This document shows positions 1 to 36,172 of a stretch of 64,000 nucleotides of DNA, one piece after another. The stretch comes from Corticium candelabrum (Eukaryota > Porifera > Homoscleromorpha > Homosclerophorida > Plakinidae), in NCBI RefSeq assembly GCF_963422355.1, contig NC_085090.1, positions 501,001 to 565,000 on the forward strand, in the 5' to 3' direction. Numbering within the stretch: the stretch's first letter is position 1; every line of letters starts with the position of its first letter. The notes under the pieces are model-generated. The model saw only the letters and a list, made by a program, of their open reading frames with translations. It made no database searches and was not told the DNA's origin. A program made the position numbers and the translations under genes.

Positions 1-420
1 GATCTCAGAAGCACAGTTGTGATAAGTGTTGCACTGGCCTGGAATGATGATCACCCATTGTGAATGTTATTGTGTTTGTCAAAACCAACTGTTCTGCATG
101 TAATTATTTATTTTCCATGGTATTTGAGTATTTTGTAAGAGTGATGATCACTGATCAGAAGCAAAGTGTAGAATACTGAATGTTAGTAGAATCAAGAATT
201 GCCGCAGATGTATTTATCAGCTAGTTAGGCAACTCTGTGAACACTATGATTGTGTGATTATGTTGTACCCTTGAAGATATTCTGTTCTTAGTATTGCAAA
301 TGTTTTGGTTTAAACCAGGTATAACACAATAGTTATGATACTAAAGCGTGTTGAGTGAATGTAGCACATTTGTATATCACATAATTGAGACGGATGAGTT
401 ATAGACTGTTTTTATTGCAG
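1..420. other. intron or flank 5' of the SRCR exons
   Basis: No coding segment is recognised here. The stretch is AT-rich and ends in a pyrimidine-rich acceptor, TTTTTATTGCAG, at 409-420, directly before the first SRCR exon. It is therefore read as intron of the gene whose 5' part lies outside the window. Confidence 0.6.
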
Positions 421-2533
421 TGAGACTTGTAGGTGGACACATTGCACGAGAGGGTCTTGTGAAGGTGCTTCATAATGGACGGTGGGGAACTGTGTGTGAT
501 GACTCTTTTGATGAAGTAGATGGCAAAGTGCTGTGCAGACAGCTCGGTTATGCTGGGCCTGTCACCATTGTATCCAACACTCCATATGGTCAAGGACAAG
601 GTGATATTATAATGAACAATGTTCAGTGCACTGGGAATGAAAAACAATTGCAAGATTGCTCTGCTTCATGGTTTGCTCATGATTGCACACACATGAAGGA
701 TGTCAGTGTTGTTTGCTCACGTACAAAGTTAGTAGTATATCATTCCAACACTGGTAAAGATTGCCCTTAACTTTTCACGTTTCAAGTAGCTTAATTAATT
801 GTCTTCTTGCTGTACAGTAAGAATTCTGCAAGGTGCCGGTAGTAATGAGGGAATAGTGGAGGTCTATCACAATGGACTTTGGCATGGGATATGTGACGAT
901 TCATGGGACATTAATGATGCTAGAGTACTGTGCCGTCAACTTGGATTTGATGATGCAGAGAAGGCATTAGTAGGTCAACTTTATGATAGTGCATACTGGA
1001 TAGATGGGGTTTCTTGCAGGGGTATAGAAACTTCCATCGAGGAGTGTCTATTTCATGGCTGGGGAAATGCAAACTGTGGATATAGCGATGCAGCTGGAGT
1101 TGTGTGCAGTAAGTATATGTAGTGCATGCTACTTGTTTTGTGATAATTAAAGGTCTGAAGTCACATCCAGCATGTCAGACTTTTGAATCAGATAAAAGAT
1201 GCTATACACAAGCTTGTTCCAATAGATGGGTTGGTTTGTGTACTAAAATAGAGAGTCTGAATTGCATGCTAAATTTGCTCAGATACACCAAGACTTTTTG
1301 AAATACTGTACAGTAGTATCTTTCTAGGGGAATTTGATTGTTTACATTGTATTTGGTGTCATATAATTGATAAGATCAGCATCTAAGGATAAGCAGTAAG
1401 AACATCAATTGTTATCTTTACTCTAATTATTTCAGATCTTGTAGTTTAAAGACATAAAAAACTGCACAGCAAAGGCATGGTGTTTGTGTATGTCATTAGA
1501 GCTGCATGTACACTGTTTGGCTTAGTCCTTAGCATACTGCCATGCCAGTCTTCCGAATGACTAGATTTTAAGGTTTTTCAGATTTGTGGTTATACTTTTA
1601 TGGTATAAAATAAGGAGCTGCAATAATAGCACATCTACCCATTTTTGCCCTTATGGTAAGAGTATATCATCAGTGTTGTAGATATTGTATTCTGTTGTAA
1701 GGATTTGTTTTAGAGATGTAGGTATATAATACAATATTACTTATGTAGCAGACAATCCATGTACAACAAAGATTTTTGGTAACATTTTTTTTGAAAATGT
1801 TGACTGGTGTACGAACTGTACAGACTATGTACATAGTATTCTAATATAATGACTGTATACAGTTGTGGTACTGTCAATAGAAAGAATCTTAAAGATATAA
1901 TATTGCCAATTCATGTACAACATATTGTTCTACTTTACTGTTAACTTATTTTACCAAAAAACTTGTTTGTCGTGTTTAGGTATGTCCACTACCTCTCACA
2001 GCTATGTGTCCATACTGGCCATATGTATTCCTATCTTTATTGTGACAGTGTTATGTGCTTGTGGCATCTGCTGCAAACACTGCTCTCTTAAAAATCCATG
2101 TCAACGAACTGCTGGTGGTTCAGTTGTTTACAATAATCGGACACAAAGTTCTACTATTTTGGTGGATTCAGATTGTTTTGAAAAGCGTGGTCTGTCTTCT
2201 TCACCTAAGATTTTCATGGAAACGCCAGAACCGCCATCGTATGGTGATGCAGTTGCCATGCCTGTGCCACAACCCCCACCCCTCTATACTGAACTTGACT
2301 TCCAATCAATTCAATTAAGAATCAATGAAACTGAAGTTTGTGTTTCTGATCCTATTTCAAGTAACCAAAATGAACTGCCTTCGTTTCCTACACTTCCAGC
2401 TGTTGACTCTGACTTGCCAGCTCTGGTTCCACATTCAACTGACTTGCCACCTTTAGTTCCACGTTTGACTGACTTGCCAGCTTCAGTTCTACGTTCAACT
2501 GACGTACCAGCATCATGCAGAGATGCGACCTGA
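421..2533 (+). CDS. SRCR-domain transmembrane receptor, 3' part
   Basis: Three exons, 421-720, 818-1108 and 1980-2533, joined by phase-1 introns; the 5' end lies outside the window. Exons 1 and 2 each encode one complete scavenger receptor cysteine-rich domain with six cysteines (group A pattern), including the family signatures GRWGTVCDDSF and VLCRQLGY. One SRCR per symmetrical phase-1 exon is the usual module for this family. Exon 3 encodes a short linker, one hydrophobic membrane helix (SILAICIPIFIVTVLCACGI), a cysteine cluster and a cytoplasmic tail of about 150 residues. The tail has two PPxY motifs (PPSY, PPLY), which typically bind WW domains of NEDD4-type ligases, and a roughly 10-residue DLPxxVPxST repeat near the C terminus. 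The likely role is a surface receptor for extracellular ligands; the ligand is unknown. The gene converges on the RFX gene. Confidence 0.88.
2410..2520 (+). repeat. 30-nt coding minisatellite in the SRCR receptor tail
   Basis: Four imperfect copies of a 30-nt unit encode DLPALVPHST-like decapeptides just before the stop codon. Every copy keeps the reading frame. Confidence 0.75.
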
Positions 2534-3063
2534 CCTTTTTAAATGTGAGTGATCAGTTAAATGAGGACTGAAATGGATTGCATATGTTAAATGTATGCTC
2601 TGAGTACTTTGTATGTTTGTTAAGAACAGCTGACACAATCAGTCAGCATATGCCAGTGTTTGCTTTGCATTGTGGACAATTACACTTTTAAATGTTAGAC
2701 TTCTTAACAAGCGTTTACATGTACATAAATGTGTGTACAGTAGTTAAATTTTGCTATTCAAGTGACTTTGTCAACACTTATTGCACTTGTGGTAGGCAGC
2801 TGCTCTTGCATGCTACAGTACCAGCAGCTTGGTACTTGGTATTACAAACAATGCAGATTACAAAACTTACACTCAATGAAAGTCATTCAGTGATTCATAT
2901 TCATATGCTTCACAACTTGTTTTACATGTAATTTCTCTTGCAATTAACAGCAGCTCAACCACTTCAGTTGAAGCAATTGTATGCAACATATAACTCATGC
3001 AATCTATGGCCGTAATCAGCATGCAGTGCAATCAATGTACAGTTGAACACAGCATTCAGAACA
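2534..3063. other. 3' flanks of two convergent genes
   Basis: This is the spacer of about 530 nt between the stop of the SRCR gene (+) and the stop of the RFX gene (-). It presumably carries both 3' UTRs. Small ORFs here show no protein-like composition. Confidence 0.6.
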
Positions 3064-21944
<18,881 letters not shown>

Positions 21945-22531
21945 ATCTATTATCTATTACAAAAATCATTCTCCGCAGACTGTCCCGTTCTCATCACTCG
22001 CACATGCTCATCTACCCTGTTCCACCTACATGCGTTCTCAGCTGTCCCCACGGAAACGGCTTACCTTACTCGCCTAGGAGACAGAGAGAACCTTCAGTTT
22101 ACAGTCAGGAAGCAGCGGCGTGGTGCTGGCAACTGTGTTTGGAATCTGTTTTCTTTCAACTCGTAATGTAAAGTATGCAATAAGAATGCCAGTTAACTGA
22201 TTCGATTATGCCCGAGGACGAAGAGAAGCTGCACAAGTGCTGCATCTGATTCGTCGGTTTTCACGTGCGGTGTCTTTGTGTGGAACACACCACATCGACG
22301 TGCAACAAGCTGGCACGTGACGCGTGCTTGTCGCGTGCCGCACGTGACCGGCGTGTAATTAAAATTTTCGGTTAATATTTCACCAGTTTGACAGTTGACA
22401 TCGTGTGCAGAACGTCGTAAACCGGTTGACAACGACGTGCTGCTTTACACCTGTCAGCCTGTGCGTATGTCAATTAGCACACATTAGCGGAGCCCGGAAG
22501 TACGTTGGAATCGTCAACAGTATAGGTTGTC
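21945..22531. promoter_or_regulatory. shared head-to-head promoter region, RFX / RASEF-like
   Basis: The start codons of the RFX gene (-) and the RASEF-like gene (+) face each other 587 nt apart. The spacer is locally more GC-rich and CpG-containing than the flanks, especially 22240-22450 with several CACGTG-like E-boxes. A bidirectional promoter is inferred from arrangement and composition; no transcription start site was seen. Confidence 0.5.
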
Positions 22532-28067
<5,536 letters not shown>

Positions 28068-28432
28068 TCTCATGCTGTAGTAAGCCACTGGGACAGTACA
28101 GTATAACTATAGAGAAGAGTTTATATTTTTATCTGCATGGTGCATGTGTTATGCAGTTATATTTCATCACTTGCTGATCTATAAATCTTTCTTGTGTTTT
28201 ATTGACACTAATAGCATACGCTACTGACATAGCATATGTTGGTATATGTTCTTGACTTCAACTTGTGTGTTTCTTGCTCAACAATGTACCTGTACACTGA
28301 TTTTAATTAAGTTAACCAACAAAGGCTTGAGAAAGAGGTGAGGACAATCGACATGATTGCTTAGGAAGAGCACATGTGTGCTTTTTCTATTTGGAAGCCC
28401 CCATGCTGCTATAAGGGTAACAAGCATGTTAG

Positions 28433-28673
28433 TTGTTTGAGTCTGGCTAATCTACGTCCGTGGTGAATACTTATGGGTATTAATTTGCACTTGATAAATG
28501 GAGTTTATGTGATACTTCAATTTTAAGTTCCATAACATGAAATCTGGTCAGATGTTGCAATTTATCTTGTGGAATAATCTTTTGGCATGGATTTATGTCT
28601 CCAGTCAGATGAGATTGACACAAATCTGTTGTTGCTTGTAATTAGGCTTATTAGTTTGTTAGTGAATGGTTTA
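28433..28673. repeat. dispersed repeat, copy 1
   Basis: About 240 nt highly similar to 32975-33280 in direct orientation, sharing segments such as TTCAATTTTAAGTTCCATAA and GCTTATTAGTTTGTTAGTGA. It is non-coding. The two copies bracket the transposon-remnant region. Confidence 0.85.
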
Positions 28674-28889
28674 GTGGATAGTTGTCTATGTATATGGCCA
28701 CAGCACAGTGGCATTAATTACAGCAATAGTTTCCTGTCGGCCGGAAACCACCCCAACCTACTAAGTAGTTGGGATGCCCTTTTTGCCAACTTCAGATGTT
28801 CATGCCTTGAGCAAACTATACCAATGTGATGCGGCATCTTCATCAAATGTTTGACAATGTATATGGAGGAGAACCATGAGGAGTGGTGG

Positions 28890-29250
28890 AAGGAAGCTGT
28901 AGATCGAGAGAACCCAGAGGGTCACTGTCGAGCCTTCTTTGCAGAAGTTGTGGTTGCAAACACAGCATAACAATACTGCTGCGGATACACCAGTACGCTA
29001 CTTTCGTCGGGCCATCACAGTACTTTTGCTAGATGGGGTAATTGCCCAGCTTGACACACAATTTTGCCCTGTGCAGAGTGGGGTCAAGGAACTCTGCCTT
29101 GTACCTCATGTGCTCCATTGTGATATTCTCAAAGCTCAAGAGTACATACTACAGTCTTCGCCAGTGAAAAGGATGGCTTGCATGCCAGCAGGAACCAATA
29201 ATGACACATTAAAAGTTGAGGTAAGTCACTGAATTGACTTGAGTAAACCT
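28890..29250 (+). pseudogene. hAT-superfamily transposase fragment
   Basis: The ORF at 28939-29232 contains AADTPVRYFRRAITVLLLDG followed by VIAQLDTQF. This resembles the YYRR-(x)-IPFLD-(x)-EL-(x)-RF block of hAT/ZMYM1-like transposases upstream of the dimerisation domain. No catalytic region or C-terminal domain follows, and the upstream sequence is frameshifted. It is a decayed fragment. Confidence 0.6.
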
Positions 29251-29429
29251 GCACTTGGTGAAGCTTAGGCTGCATGCATGTCGTCTCCACAGAGGCTGCT
29301 CATCTCTTTCCCACAATTGCAGCATCTACGAGATCGTCGTCGTTGTCGTCGTCGTTGTCGTCATGAAATCTCTTCTGCACTGAAAATTCAGTTGCAAGCG
29401 TCTAGCGTTGTGACAATTACTTAATTGAG

Positions 29430-29900
29430 ACCTTCAGGAAGAGACATGATTGACAAATCTAAACTGTCCAGACAAAGCAATGATGAGAGCAACGATGAGG
29501 TCAGTTAACTACCACATACTGTGTCTGAAGCGTAATGTTGACATGTATTGTTAACTTTTGAACATTTGTAGACACATGTCAGCAAAAATGTCAATACTGG
29601 TTTTCTTCTACCTTCCCCACCACCAACATTTGTGCCTGATGACATTTCACTGCCTCCGCCACCTTATGAGTTAATTAAGCTCAATACTGAGTGAAGATGC
29701 AGGCGCAGAGGTATACCTCAATGCTCATAGTAAACTACTTGTGATCTTCAGACTTGTTAAATGTGGGTTTTAATAAAGGAGTCCATCACTCCCTTACTGG
29801 GAGACAAAGCAAATCCTGATTTGAATAGAACTGAAGTGACTTTGGAAGCTGTGCCAGTTTATCAGACACAAACGAAACCTCATCAGAAGGTAATGTCCTG
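29430..29900 (+). other. possible exons with a PPPPY tail, gene unresolved
   Basis: Two splice-bounded segments are plausible. One runs 29572-29694 after a TTTGTAG acceptor and encodes a proline-rich end (LPSPPPTFVPDDISLPPPPY) with a stop at 29692. The other runs about 29780-29890 (ESITPLLGDKANPDLNR), bounded by AG and GTAATG. The PPPY motif would bind WW domains. No family was recognised and no start could be placed. Confidence 0.25.
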
Positions 29901-30119
29901 CAATGGTTTGCTTGGAAGCACAAATTGAACTAGATATTTTGCGTAACTGTTCTTACAGTATAAGTCTGGCATGGGCACAGCTTCGTATTGAAAGAAAATG
30001 AATAAGCAATGTCAGATAAAGACCAAGGTCACTAGGGAAGTGCCAGAGCCCGTTGTTGTTTTCGACAATAATGATGGCATTTAGGCAGTTGGTGACATCC
30101 AGCCATTGGGGCTATCCAG

Positions 30120-30833
30120 CCATGATCTTCAGATCCTAGAAAAGAACACTGGAACAGCAGCATGGTTGAACGATCAACTGATCAATACTGGTTAACAGCT
30201 GATTCGAAAGCAGTTCCCATCTGTTCATGGTCTCCAATATCCTATTTTGTTGGAAGCACTGACGTTTGACATAGAAAAAGGGCCTTTTTACAAATTGTTA
30301 ACTGCTCTAGAAATCACTGGATATGTTTGTGGTTGTTTGGGTGTCCCTCAAACAACGTCAATGTTTTTTTGACAGCCTTAATTTTGACCATCATGTTCTA
30401 AGTTAGGAAAGTATGTTGAGGAGATCATCGCTTCTATTCTTTTCACTGAGTCTGCGTCAATCAATTTTATGCTTCTTCAAGTACAACGACAAAGGATAGG
30501 AATTAACTGTGGGCTGTTTGCCTTAGCATTTGCTTATTCTATCTGTTGTGGCCAAGATCCTGAAGCCATCTTATTTCAAAAGGATCTGATGAGACAGCAC
30601 TTGGTAAGCTGTATTAGAGAGGAAGAGATGAAACATTTCCCTTCTACAAAGAGAATGGCACGTCTTTAGCAGTAGAAGGTTTTATCAAAGTGTTCTGTAC
30701 CTGACGAATGGCTGACACGGGAGACAAAATGCTACAGTGTGACAAATGTGAAGAATGGTACCATTTTACTTGCATACAGAGAGCTCATGACATGTCAACA
30801 AAGAAATCCTGGCACTGTCCAGTGTGTTCTTGA
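30120..30833 (+). pseudogene. decayed Ulp1-like (C48) protease with C-terminal PHD finger
   Basis: The order matches a transposon-associated cysteine protease family: WLNDQLI, FPSVHGLQYPILLEA, then NHWICLWLFGC (the catalytic His, in another frame), then VQRQRIGINCGLFALAFAYS (the catalytic Cys), then FPSTKRMARL. Directly downstream, in yet another frame, 30710-30833 encodes a PHD finger (MLQCDKCEEWYHFTC, then SWHCPVCS) with a stop. At least two frameshifts and several stops separate the parts, so it is not functional as it stands. Confidence 0.75.
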
Positions 30834-31102
30834 AATGAAACCATTTTGGTAACTGTGAAGTCCTAATCTGTTTCGCTGGGACTCCCTAATTCTGCATGTT
30901 TTGAAGAGTTTGTTAATTAAGTGTATGATATCGATGTTACATTTACCTATTAATGTTTTATGTCAATACATACATGCATGTGTAATGATCCAATGTGTTC
31001 TCTCTAACATAATACTCATGCACAAAATCAGAAAGATCAAGACATGATTAACAAGGAAACTATGTAGTTTGCTTCACTAAGTAAGGGAATTTGGGTGTCT
31101 GC

Positions 31103-31222
31103 CAGATTTTCTAGGAAATTTGGGTCTAGCATCAGATTTCTTAGAAAATTTGGGTCTACTGTCAGATTTCTTAGGAAATTTGGGTCTAGTGTCAGATTTC
31201 CTAGGAAATTTGGGTCTAGTGT
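31103..31222. repeat. 30-bp minisatellite, four copies
   Basis: Four tandem copies of a 30-nt unit close to CAGATTTCTTAGGAAATTTG plus GGTCTAGTGT, with a partial degenerate fifth copy. There are no spacers between the units. Confidence 0.95.
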
Positions 31223-31239
31223 ATGAAATTTGGATCTGG

Positions 31240-32570
31240 TGCCATTTAGTGCCAAATTTCTGGCAGGGTTTCACATGTTCCCAATTTCCCAGTTTCGTTC
31301 TGTATTTCCTGGGTAATCCGAAACAGCCGTTCCTGATTTCCCGTTCCTAATTTCCTGTGACAGAGACAGAGAGTCAGGGGACGAGGCTAGTACGAAGGGG
31401 CAGAAGTAGCTGAAACAGACAAATCTATTTAATTTCAGCGAAAGAGGATTTGTAACGGAAGTTAGCAGAAGTTATGTTTAGTGGTTTTCTAGCAATATCA
31501 GGAGGCTGTTGAAGAAAAGGGTAATTTATAAAAGGAGCTGTTGACGAAGGTGAACACTAGTTTATAATATAAACTTTACAGTTTGTGTTTTGTCATGCAT
31601 TAGCTAATGAACATTTCATTCTTTTCATCACATTTTAGCAAGTTGTCATGATTATAGATTGTATAAAGAAAATATTCAAGTTTAGAGTGTCTTACTTAAC
31701 CATTTGATGTTGTTGAGACTCGTTTTGACAATTTGTATAAGGTGCAAGTGACCAACAGTTGACACCATGCAGCTTAGCTAACACTTTAGTATGAGAACAA
31801 AATTGCTTATAAAGGTAAAGATAGAGAAAATAGTGACACTTGAGTTTACTTTGGCTGATTCATTTGCACCTTTTAGTGTAGAATTACTGCTTTCACAGTA
31901 ACATATGGATAAGCTTTCTAAACCATCTAGAAATTTTGTTCTCAGAAATATAAACAATGTTTATTATTTTATGTGTTATGAAATATAAAAAATGTTTATT
32001 ATTTTATGTGTTATAAAATATAAACAATGTTTATTATTTTATGTGTTATGAAGAAGGTTGTGCTTTTGTATTGTTAGTAATTTGGTGGTGAAGGTGGTGA
32101 CATTTTGTTTGTCCAACTTAGAGATTTGGTGTTATATTCAATTAATGAAGACTTTAATACTTTGTATTTAGAGACAAATGGAATTTCATAGCACTTGTCT
32201 CCATGATTTTGGCATGAAATGTTATGTAGAAACCTTGTCTTAAAGGCAAGAAAGGAGGTAGGTTGTATAATTCAGAATGAACAGGAAGAAAACAAAATGT
32301 GAACAGGGTGGTTATATTTGATGTAGGTTAAATCTAGGTAAGAGATTAAGAATCTTGAGCCGCGTCTATAGCTTATGATGACATCACGTTTAGCTCCAGA
32401 GTTTATTGTTGACATTTTGTGTCACTGTTTAAAGCAACTGCTTTGGTTAGAAGGTAACATTTGATGTAAGTTTACAACATGTTTATGCACTAAAATTATG
32501 TTATTGTGTTTATATAATTATTGAGTAAATATGCTTATGTGAATATCTAGTGTCAGATAACTTTGATGCT
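31240..32570. other. repeat-rich intergenic sequence without recognised genes
   Basis: AT-rich. Apart from the 35-bp tandem repeat at 31947-32051, I see no coding or structural signal. Confidence 0.5.
31947..32051. repeat. 35-bp tandem repeat, three copies
   Basis: Three nearly identical 35-nt AT-rich units containing AATGTTTATTATTTTATGTG. Confidence 0.95.
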
Positions 32571-32576
32571 TTATCT

Positions 32577-33643
32577 GCAGTTGAACAGAATGGATCTTCG
32601 ATTTTGCCTGCAACCACTAAAGGACAAGGTTGAGTAGCCAGTAGTGGGCAGAATCTTGCCAACAGCAAGGAGAATGACAGAAGATGGCGACAGCTCTGAC
32701 TAGTAAAAACAATTTGAATTGATATTTTCATTTACATACTGAAAATCTTAATTCTGCAACAGTGTAGAGTCTGATGATGGAGACACTTACGCTAAGGTAT
32801 GACAAACTACCGTGTACTTTCACCTACTGTATCTTGGTTGTCATAACAGTGGAATCTAAGAGTTTGCATGATTGGGTACTGCATTTGTAATGATTGTGCT
32901 TTCTATTAGTGGGCAAATAAACACAATCATTTGGATATACTGATTGAGTAATACAGTGACAAGAATATCTGTTATTTGTTTGACTCTGGCTAATCTTATA
33001 CTTGGTGAATACTTGTGGGTATTTAGTTGCATTTGCCATTGATCAGCAGGTATCAGTCTTTCTGTTAATTTATTTGCACTTGATAAATATAGTTTATGCG
33101 TGACACTTCAATTTTAAGTTCCATAACATGAAATCTGGTCAGATGTTGCAATTTATCTTGTTGTGGATACTAAGAACTCTTGACAATCTTTTGGCATGGG
33201 TTTGTGTCCAGTCAGATGAGATTGGCACAAAGTTGTTGTTGCTTGTAATTAGGCTTATTAGTTTGTTAGTGAATGGTTTGACAATTTTGTTTGTATGATT
33301 TTCTAAGCTTTATAGGCAATCAATTAAATTTTATTTGTTAGTCAATCAACATAAGAGTGAATGACAGTAGTATGTGCGATTGCTGTATTATTGACATGGA
33401 CAGTATTTAAAAAATATATCATGATGTGTAGTATGGTTGTCTGAAGCGGATAATTAGTTGCCCCAACCGGATAATTGGGCAGGAAATACTGTAGTAATTT
33501 ACTTGATTGTTATTTTGATGTTAGACTCCTCCTCGAGGACACAGATTAGTGGCTGCTAGTTCAGTGTCTGTCAGTGCAACAGATGACTTGCTTGGTAACA
33601 TTGGTGATGATGATTTACTGCTACGTGAGTCACCAGTCAAACA
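32577..33643 (+). other. possible exons of an unrecognised + strand gene
   Basis: Two well-bounded exons connect in phase 0. 32764-32797 encodes VESDDGDTYAK, between CAACAG and GTATGA. About 33526-33643 encodes TPPRGHRLVAASSVSVSATD and then DDLLGNIGDDDLLLRESP, between TTAG and GTAAGT. The segment is acidic and low in complexity. Neither the start nor the downstream exons were found, and no family was recognised. Confidence 0.35.
32975..33280. repeat. dispersed repeat, copy 2
   Basis: Direct-orientation copy of 28433-28673 with small insertions. Confidence 0.85.
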
Positions 33644-33788
33644 GTAAGTAACTCAGCATCAGTGTGATATTTTGTTGTTGTGTACCAGAGTGGTATAATT
33701 GTATTGGCAAATTAGAGTTTACATCCAGTGGTACATGCTGTTTGCAAGCATGTGTGGAGTTCTGTACAATCAGTCAGTCTCACACTGG

Positions 33789-33823
33789 TGTGTGTGTGTG
33801 CGCACATGTGTGTGTGTGTGCGC

Positions 33824-33886
<63 letters not shown>

Positions 33887-33900
33887 CGCGTGCGTGCTGC
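33789..33900. repeat. (GT)n with (GC)n end
   Basis: GT tract with two GCGCACATGT interruptions, ending in a CGCGCGCGCG run. Alternating purine-pyrimidine throughout. Confidence 0.95.
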
Positions 33901-33959
33901 GCACGTGTGTGCACGCGGCACGTGTCATCACCATCATGATTGGCTCTCATAGTCAAGCA

Positions 33960-34760
33960 CCAATCAAGAGTCTTTATTGTGCAATCTCTCGTGACTGAAC
34001 GGTCCTATTCTTGACTTGCAAATATAACCACATCATGTGCAAACCAAGGTGTCTATATTAGACTTATTTGAAGTCAAGTATGATGGTCAGACTTGTCCTA
34101 TTGCCCCTCTGGTGAGATGCCACAGAACAATGAAGTCACACATGTGTACGTCAGTGCAACCCAGAAACAAATTCTACGTAATAAATATGATATTTCTTCC
34201 AACTCCAATTGAGTCGCTATACATAGGAGGCAACACAAAGTTAGCATGCAAACATCGCTTGCTAGACTTTGACCACACATTCACTCTTTACACTTCTACG
34301 TACCACCGATGGAGCAACAAGTATCCACTGCATTCTCTCTACGACGAGCCATACCAAACCAAATTCTATTTGCTGTTTGGTTGGGGATTCCTCTTCCCTG
34401 TTATCTGACAATCCAAGTCATAGAAAGTCATAGGATTGTTGTTGAAATACTCTAACACTTTATATGACGATAAATCAGACATGTCTTCAGTCTGAACACC
34501 TTTAGACACTGCTTCTGGTGTCCGGTCTTTCGACAAAGAATTAGAAGGAGCGTGAGACGTCGCACTTGACATCGACGAAGAGACGACACGACAAATAGAC
34601 TAAAGATTTGTACTACACTGAATTCATCACATCATACAAAAAAAAACTTGAAAACCTACTCGTGCCAAACCTGCTTCGATCAACAGATTGCGGAGACATT
34701 TTAGGCTTGTCGACGCCATCTTCTTCAATCCGGGCTACTATAGTATTTGATATTAACAAT
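33960..34760. other. unresolved region between RASEF-like and NB-ARC loci
   Basis: Contains an open frame of 123 codons on + (34037-34408). On - it has a 68-codon ATG frame (34366-34572) with a Ser/Thr-rich start and the segment YKVLEYFNNNPMTFYDLD. The latter could be a first exon. Neither matches a family I recognise. Confidence 0.3.
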
Positions 34761-34761
34761 A

Positions 34762-34900
34762 AGATTCCCGTGCGTACAATAAACGCAAAGGTATTTAGGA
34801 CTTCGAGTTTAGCATTAACTAAACTGCGGCAAGTTGAAGACGCTATTGTAAGTATTTCCATGCTGTTCTTTTTTTACAGAACATCAGTCAAAAATCCAAT
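34762..34900 (+). pseudogene. ATG101 exon 1 relic
   Basis: Nucleotide similarity to exon 1 of the intact ATG101 gene (58063-58189) runs from AACGCAAAGG through CTGCGGCAAGTTGAAGACG to TTTTTTTACAGAACATCAG. The start codon is changed to ATA, indels break the frame, and no exon 2 follows. It ends 20 nt before the stop of the NB-ARC gene on the other strand. Confidence 0.85.
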
Positions 34901-34919
34901 TTTAATCCTCTTAGTTAAT

Positions 34920-35927
34920 TTAATCTCCATACTGCAATTGACGCAGCTGGTGTAGTTCTTGTTCAGCTGCAAAATCAACAAGACATGATGATCATTACAC
35001 GTACCGACAACTTCTGTGTCTAGCTAGAGTGAATGTCTCACTGGTGGATATTCTGTCATCTCCTGGTAGATAGAGAGAAATTTGGATCTGCAGTGACTGA
35101 GAAATTGCCTTTTCTGCAGCATCAAATTGATACAACATGGCATAACACGTTCCCATGTTGTGACACACTACAGACGCATAACAGTAAGGTAATGATGTTA
35201 CTGTAATACACTAGATGATTGTCTACCTTTAGCCATATTCTCTGATACAGGAGATGTTCTCATCAGAAGGTCCCATAATCTACGATGCATTTGTAATGAC
35301 TCCTCATAGTGTTCTTGATCATATGTAATACTCGCCAGAGACATCAGTACTACCAAAAATTACAAATATAAGACAAAGGAAAAAAGGAAGAGAACAAGAA
35401 TGGAAACCAACGACAAAAGCACTGGGGGTGCCGATGCCTTCGTGTGCAATATTACAATAATTGAACTGGGCATTTAGTGTTCAGTAGGGCAAACACAAAG
35501 GCTGTTATCATACCTTATACTTCTACTCAGTAACTGTGCATGCATGTGAACTGAAACAACCACCAATAACTAAGCTAAAGAACGAAACTTTATGTTATAA
35601 ATCCATGAATGAAAACATTTCTTCTAAATCCAAGAAAAAATGTCATTTCTTACCTGAAGAAGCCCATTTTTTTGTTAAATCTATTGTGCCAAATAGATAA
35701 AACAGTAATGCATGCACACTGAGAAATCATCCATAACCAATAAAGCAAAGTTAAAATCCATGCACGAGATGAAATCCATGAAAGTATAAATTCTTACGCA
35801 TAGAAGCCCTTTTTGTAAAATCTACTGTGCAAGTAGATACAGCAATAACACACACACGCACATGCACACGTACATGCACACGCATGCACTCAAACACACA
35901 TGTACACATGTGTGCGTGCGCGCACGT

Positions 35928-35988
<61 letters not shown>

Positions 35989-36073
35989 CAATGCATAGGT
36001 TGACCATTAGTTGACATTATTGTAAGATGTGCTGACTTCTGATTAGTCGTTGAGTAGCCATGATCAGTTGGAG

Positions 36074-36172
<99 letters not shown>

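Noticed and set aside
31103..31222. Regular 30-bp repeats resembling a CRISPR array
   Set aside because: The units abut with no spacers and the genome is eukaryotic; this is a minisatellite.
34037..34408. 123-codon + ORF considered as a gene
   Set aside because: No recognisable motif, no clear splice context, and a competing minus-strand frame in the same place. Left as unresolved.
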